From the NCBI GenBank assembly GCA_032158295.1, contig CM063247.1, positions 21,256,358 through 21,320,357 of the forward strand: 64,000 bases of DNA, read 5' to 3'. The notes under the pieces are model-generated. The model searched no databases. It saw only the letters and a list, made by a program, of their open reading frames with translations, and was not told the DNA's origin. The position numbers and the translations under genes are program-made. Below, piece by piece: positions 60,601-64,000 of the stretch. Each line of letters begins with the position of its first letter. Position 1 is the first letter of the stretch. This stretch comes from Pycnopodia helianthoides (Eukaryota; Echinodermata; Asteroidea; Forcipulatida; Asteriidae).

Positions 60601-62862
60601 TAACCTTAGACCTTTCTAAGTTGGTACATAAAATAAGTGTTCAAGTTTATTGTGCGTGAATTATGAATGCTAATGTTTCAACCTACATGTACCACATAAA
60701 GTTATTGGTTTAAAATGATTGAGTTCGTAGTTATAATGAACCAACTGTGTTTGAAAAGTTGTTTGCAGTTAATGTAGTATCCCTCAATATTGAATTAATT
60801 TAATAAATATGATTCCATTACAAAAGAAACCTGTCATATAGCGACCTCTGGGCGGGCGGGCGTTTTTACCCCGAGACCCGGGTAAAAACGCCCGCCAAAC
60901 TTCCATCCAAAAAGGGTGGAAAATTTCACTTTATCAACATAGTGACTATAATTTTATATTTGCACACAATAGAGGAGATATGTAATGGATAAAACCACAC
61001 ATTAATTTCTCTGTGTCTCCAAGAAGTTCTGAGATATTTAACTAAAACTTAAAAAAACGGGCGTTTTTACCCCAGTTTACCCTGTGTGAGTTTAAAAACC
61101 AACATTGAATGCATTTTAATTAGGTTCACGTTGTGACCTGGAATAATCCAGATTTCACCTTGTGATTATATCAAGGTTTCATAAAGAATTTCATAAGCAG
61201 AATTTAAAAAAACTTTTTCTTCTTTTTCTGTCTTCACTTCATTTTTCAGTTATACGTTTGTGAAATGTTACTTGAACAAGAAGGAGTATACGGAGGTAAG
61301 TATTAATTGCATGGATTTGGTTGAAAGGTGTAAGAAATATCAATATTATGGTATATCATTGATTTATCAAGATATATTATTGATTCATCATGATAACTCA
61401 ATGATTTATCATGATACATCATTGATTTATCAAGATATATCATTGATTCATCATGATAACTCATTTATCATGATATGTCATTGATTTATCATGATATATC
61501 ATTGATTTATCAAGATATATCATTGATTCATCATGATAACTCATTGATTTATCATGATATATCATTGATTTATCATGATATATCATTGATTTATCATGAT
61601 ATATCATTGATTCATCATGATAACTCATTGATTTATCATGATATATCATTAATTTATCAAGATATATCATTGATTCATCATGATAACTCATTGATTTATC
61701 AAGATATATCATTGATTCATCATGATAGCTCATTGATTTATCATGATATATCATTGATTTATCATGATATGACATAGCATCAATTTTTGGAAATGACTCA
61801 TTCCAATTTTCAAGTTTTCAAGAAACACATCATCGATTCACCCTGTAAAAACTAAAAGTGAAAAAGACTAACATTTAGTTTTTTTATTATGAAATATTTG
61901 TGCGTGCATCATTTTGTGTGTTATTCTGATTTCACTAGTAAACCCGTTGCATGGACCGCCAACGCTGAGGTCAACCAATGTGAACGTGAATGTGCGTATC
62001 TGCCATGCACAATGCTCAGCCAAAGATGGGGCTTCCTTTGACCTTTGTTTCAGCTTGTGCCATCACATGCAAGGGGTCTATCAAAAGCCTGAGTCACACC
62101 AAACTAGCTCTTAAAACGTCCGAACCCGTCCTAAAAAACTCGTAAAAGGGGTTGTCGTCTGGCTAGAATGTAGCTTTGGCCGGACAATGTCTATAATGAG
62201 ACCATTCATCTCGTCTTTATCACGTCTGCTGTCCGTTTATATCAATTTCAAATTGTCCATTCACCTCAGTCCAAGCCCGTCTGTAGTCAGTTTAAACCAG
62301 TTCATAATTAGTTCTACTTCGTTCCAAGTACGGCAATTCAGTTCGTAGTACGTCAATCGCCACTCCGTCTAGTTGCCGGACGGGATGGTCGCCCAAAATT
62401 TTTGGGCAGGCTCAAAGTTCTGGAGCACCATTCCCAATCAAACCCGTCCAAGCCTGCCGTGAAGTTTGTAAACAGACCGTAGCAAGTTGCTACTACGTCC
62501 ACTCCGTTTGCACACAGTTCAAGCCCGTTAAGCTACATTTTTTTAGAATGTAGTGAGAACGAGTTTGGTGTGATGGGGGCTAAAGTGAGAACTTTTCAGA
62601 GACAGTCTTCTCAACCATTGTAGCATTTCAGATGAAGATCAAAAAAGTAGATGGAAGTTGTACTAATTCTTGAAAAGTAACCTAGCACTTGTTTGATAGC
62701 GGTGACACTACATGTATGAACATAATCTCTGTTAAAAGTGAGTATATATTTGCTGTTACTTTTACAGATGTTGAAATGGAAGACTTCCGTTTAGACCTCA
62801 TTGCTTTAGACAGAGACATCTTGTCGTTAGAGCTTCCAAGTTTCTTCAAAGATTATTTTCTG
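54671..62862 (+). CDS. VPS33B: VPS33B, SM-family vacuolar sorting protein (5' seven exons, runs off the window)
   Basis: Exons 54671-54751, 55984-56064, 56344-56405, 58075-58124, 58748-58815, 61250-61295 and 62768-62862 join in frame into 161 codons. Recognisable pieces in vertebrate order: DFSVLKQLSKEHLVHLLE, DLMRPLDRIAGAQLLKRH, GVDKIFKLE, LVRPSVDNIRNIS, KYKILFVPRK, YVCEMLLEQEGVYG and ELPSFFKDYFL. All match the N-terminal domain of VPS33B. By family knowledge, VPS33B is a Sec1/Munc18 protein that works with VIPAS39 in endosome and lysosome-related-organelle fusion. The loop before LVRP is shorter than in human VPS33B, from memory. The last donor (GTGAGG) follows position 62862 and later exons lie outside. 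Introns are loaded with repeats. No frame damage seen. Confidence 0.9.
56163..56299. repeat. MITE family A fragment in VPS33B intron 2
   Basis: GGGCCCATTTTCATAAACCT at the left, internal GGTTACCAGTCAAATTACCA, right half missing. Confidence 0.7.
56440..57310 (+). repeat. SINE and LINE-like 3' end in VPS33B intron 3, split by a MITE
   Basis: The head GTCGTGGCCGAGCG (A box) is cut after GGGTTCTGG and resumes at 56839; the B box GGTTCGAATCCTGGTCATGA and body CCCAGGGGTAAATGG follow. From about 57140 a piece reading FKSKLQTYLF and a GCAC...TATAAATGCCTGTTATT tail resemble a LINE 3' end. Confidence 0.7.
56486..56838. repeat. Mutator-type MITE nested in the SINE
   Basis: 353 bp with long inverted ends starting TAGCCTTTTGTCAAGGCC and ending GGCCTTGACAAAAGGCTA. 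Similarity between the arms runs inwards over about 120 bp to AAACCGCAAAC. The 9-bp target duplication GGGTTCTGG flanks it (56477-56485, 56839-56847). Confidence 0.85.
57667..57950 (-). repeat. LINE C-terminal fragment next to (ATCA)n
   Basis: On the minus strand, MAPKMWNKFPAN and GSLTPFKTLLK resemble the C-terminal APxLWNxLP...FKxxLK motif of LINE polyproteins. An (ATCA)n microsatellite (57667-57686) adjoins it. Confidence 0.55.
58196..58400. repeat. Fragment related to the MITE at 24664
   Basis: Shares ACTTACxTxxxTTGGxGAGAAGTAC, AAAAACGCTTCT-type and CAGATTGTGTATTCCxATTA segments. In VPS33B intron 4. Confidence 0.55.
59210..61082. repeat. 1.87-kb terminal-inverted-repeat element in VPS33B intron 5
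   Basis: A 24-bp perfect terminal pair: GGGTAAACTGGGGTAAAAAC then GCCC at 59210, and its complement at 61059-61082. The GGGGTAAAAACGCCC motif recurs in both orientations at 59238, 59597, 59634, 60858 and 60885. The interior is A+T-rich with no long frame, so it is non-autonomous. Confidence 0.8.
61346..61778. repeat. 21-bp minisatellite in VPS33B intron 6
   Basis: About 20 units alternating ATTGATTTATCATGATATATC, ATTGATTTATCAAGATATATC and ATTGATTCATCATGATAACTC. Open frames on both strands are an effect of the period. Confidence 0.9.
62094..62573. repeat. Foldback element in VPS33B intron 6
   Basis: TCACACCAAACTAGCTCTTA at the left and GAACGAGTTTGGTGTGA at the right. The interior repeats short CGTCC / GGACG and ACGTCxA motifs. 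Confidence 0.65.
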
Positions 62863-62995
62863 GTGAGGGCTGAGGAGGATATAACCTGTGAAGTGTTAAC
62901 ATAGTTGTAGGTTTTTTTTTTATCCCTGAAGGCGATCTGAGCATACTGATCAAAACATTGAGTAGTTAAACCACCACAGTTCAACAAGAGGTTTT

Positions 62996-64000
62996 CATGT
63001 ACATGGTGTTACTGCCAACCTTTCTCGATTGGATCTCCAACAAGCAATGTTTCAAATCCTACTCATGTACATGGTGTTACTGCCAACCTTTCTCGATTGG
63101 ATCTCCAACAAGCAATGTTTCAAATCCTACTCATGGACATGGTGTTACTGCAAACCTCACTAGATTGTATCTCCACCATGCAAAGTTTCAAATCCTACTC
63201 ATGTACATGGTGTTACTGCAAACCTCACTAGATTGTATCTCCACCATGCAAAGTTTCAAATCCTACTCATGTACATGGTGTTACTGCAAACAATACTAGA
63301 TTGTATCTCTACAATGCAAAGTTTCAAAACCTACTCATGTACATGGTGTTACTGCAAACAATACTAGATTGTATCTCTACAATGCAAAGTTTCAAAACCT
63401 ACTCATGTACATGGTGTTACTGCAAACCTAACTAGATTGTATCTCCACCATGCAAAGTTGCAAATCCTACTCATGTACATGGTGTTACTGCAAACCTTAC
63501 TAGATTGTATCTCCACCATGCAAAGTTGCAAATCCTACTCATGTACATGGTGTTACTGCAAACAATACTAGATTGTATCTCTACAATGCAAAGTTTCAAA
63601 ACCTACTCATGTACATGGTGTTACTGCAAACCTAACTAGATTGTATCTCCACCATGCAAAGTTGCAAATCCTACTCATGTACATGGTGTTACTGCCAACC
63701 TTTCTCGATTGGATCTCCAACAAGCAATGTTTCAAATCCTACTCATGGACATGGTGTTACTGCAAACCTCACTAGATTGTATCTCCACCATGCAAAGTTT
63801 CAAATCCTACTCATGTACATGGTGTTACTGCAAACCTCACTAGATTGTATCTCCACCATGCAAAGTTTCAAATCCTACTCATGTACATGGTGTTACTGCA
63901 AACAATACTAGATTGTATCTCTACAATGCAAAGTTTCAAAACCTACTCATGTACATGGTGTTACTGCAAACAATACTAGATTGTATCTCTACAATGCAAA
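62996..64000. repeat. 68-bp satellite-like array, continues past window end
   Basis: Fifteen units starting CATGTACATGGTGTTACTGC, in at least four sequence types. The order by unit is A A B B C C D D' C D A B B C C. The run A B B C C recurs 612 bp (nine units) later. It lies in VPS33B intron 7. Confidence 0.9.

Noticed and set aside
61461..61777. Repetitive open frames of 100-104 codons on both strands
   Set aside because: Same effect from the 21-bp array in a VPS33B intron.
62996..64000. CRISPR-like array
   Set aside because: Units are contiguous with no unique spacers, in a eukaryotic intron.

Overview
This is a eukaryotic window: split genes with GT-AG introns, about 60% A+T, and saturated with short transposons. 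It is most likely an echinoderm, perhaps a sea star. The reasons are a recognisable animal VPS33B gene, paralogues of an invertebrate methyltransferase family, tRNA-headed SINEs, and several small foldback elements of a kind I associate with echinoderm genomes. The species assignment is inference.

Layout. (1) 0.9-2.2 kb, minus strand: the terminal exon of an immunoglobulin-domain membrane receptor whose tail carries an ITAM-like pair, an ITIM, an ITSM-like site and three YEN sites. (2) 2.2-13.9 kb: no convincing gene; interstitial telomere-like repeats, MITEs and two decayed copies of a non-LTR retrotransposon. (3) 14.9-53.5 kb, plus strand: five head-to-tail paralogues (called MT1 to MT5 here) of an S-adenosylmethionine-dependent methyltransferase resembling the Rv2258c-like family. 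Each has four coding exons with intron phases 2, 1, 1. MT1 (363 aa), MT3 (374 aa) and MT4 (359 aa) are intact as read. MT2 has two 1-base deletions in exons 1 and 2. MT5 has a +1/-1 pair of indels in exon 4. (4) 54.67 kb to the window end, plus strand: the first seven coding exons (161 codons) of VPS33B, an SM protein of endo-lysosomal fusion; the gene continues past the edge.

MT1 and MT2 are products of a recent segmental duplication (about 13.87-25.06 kb and 27.66-33.57 kb). Comparing the two gives empty sites for several elements: a SINE with an accurate target-site duplication, four MITEs, and an intron insertion of about 5 kb in MT1. MT4 and MT5 form a second closely related pair; MT3 lies between. 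The acceptor substrate of these enzymes cannot be read from sequence.

Repeats grow new tandem arrays here. A 24-bp array has expanded inside a SINE, and a 21-bp array inside the end of another repeat whose single-copy relative lies at 34.8 kb. VPS33B introns hold a 21-bp array, a 68-bp array with a 612-bp higher-order period, and a 1.87-kb terminal-inverted-repeat element. The methyltransferase cluster and the receptor tail are the most interesting biology; no complete new system can be claimed from sequence alone.
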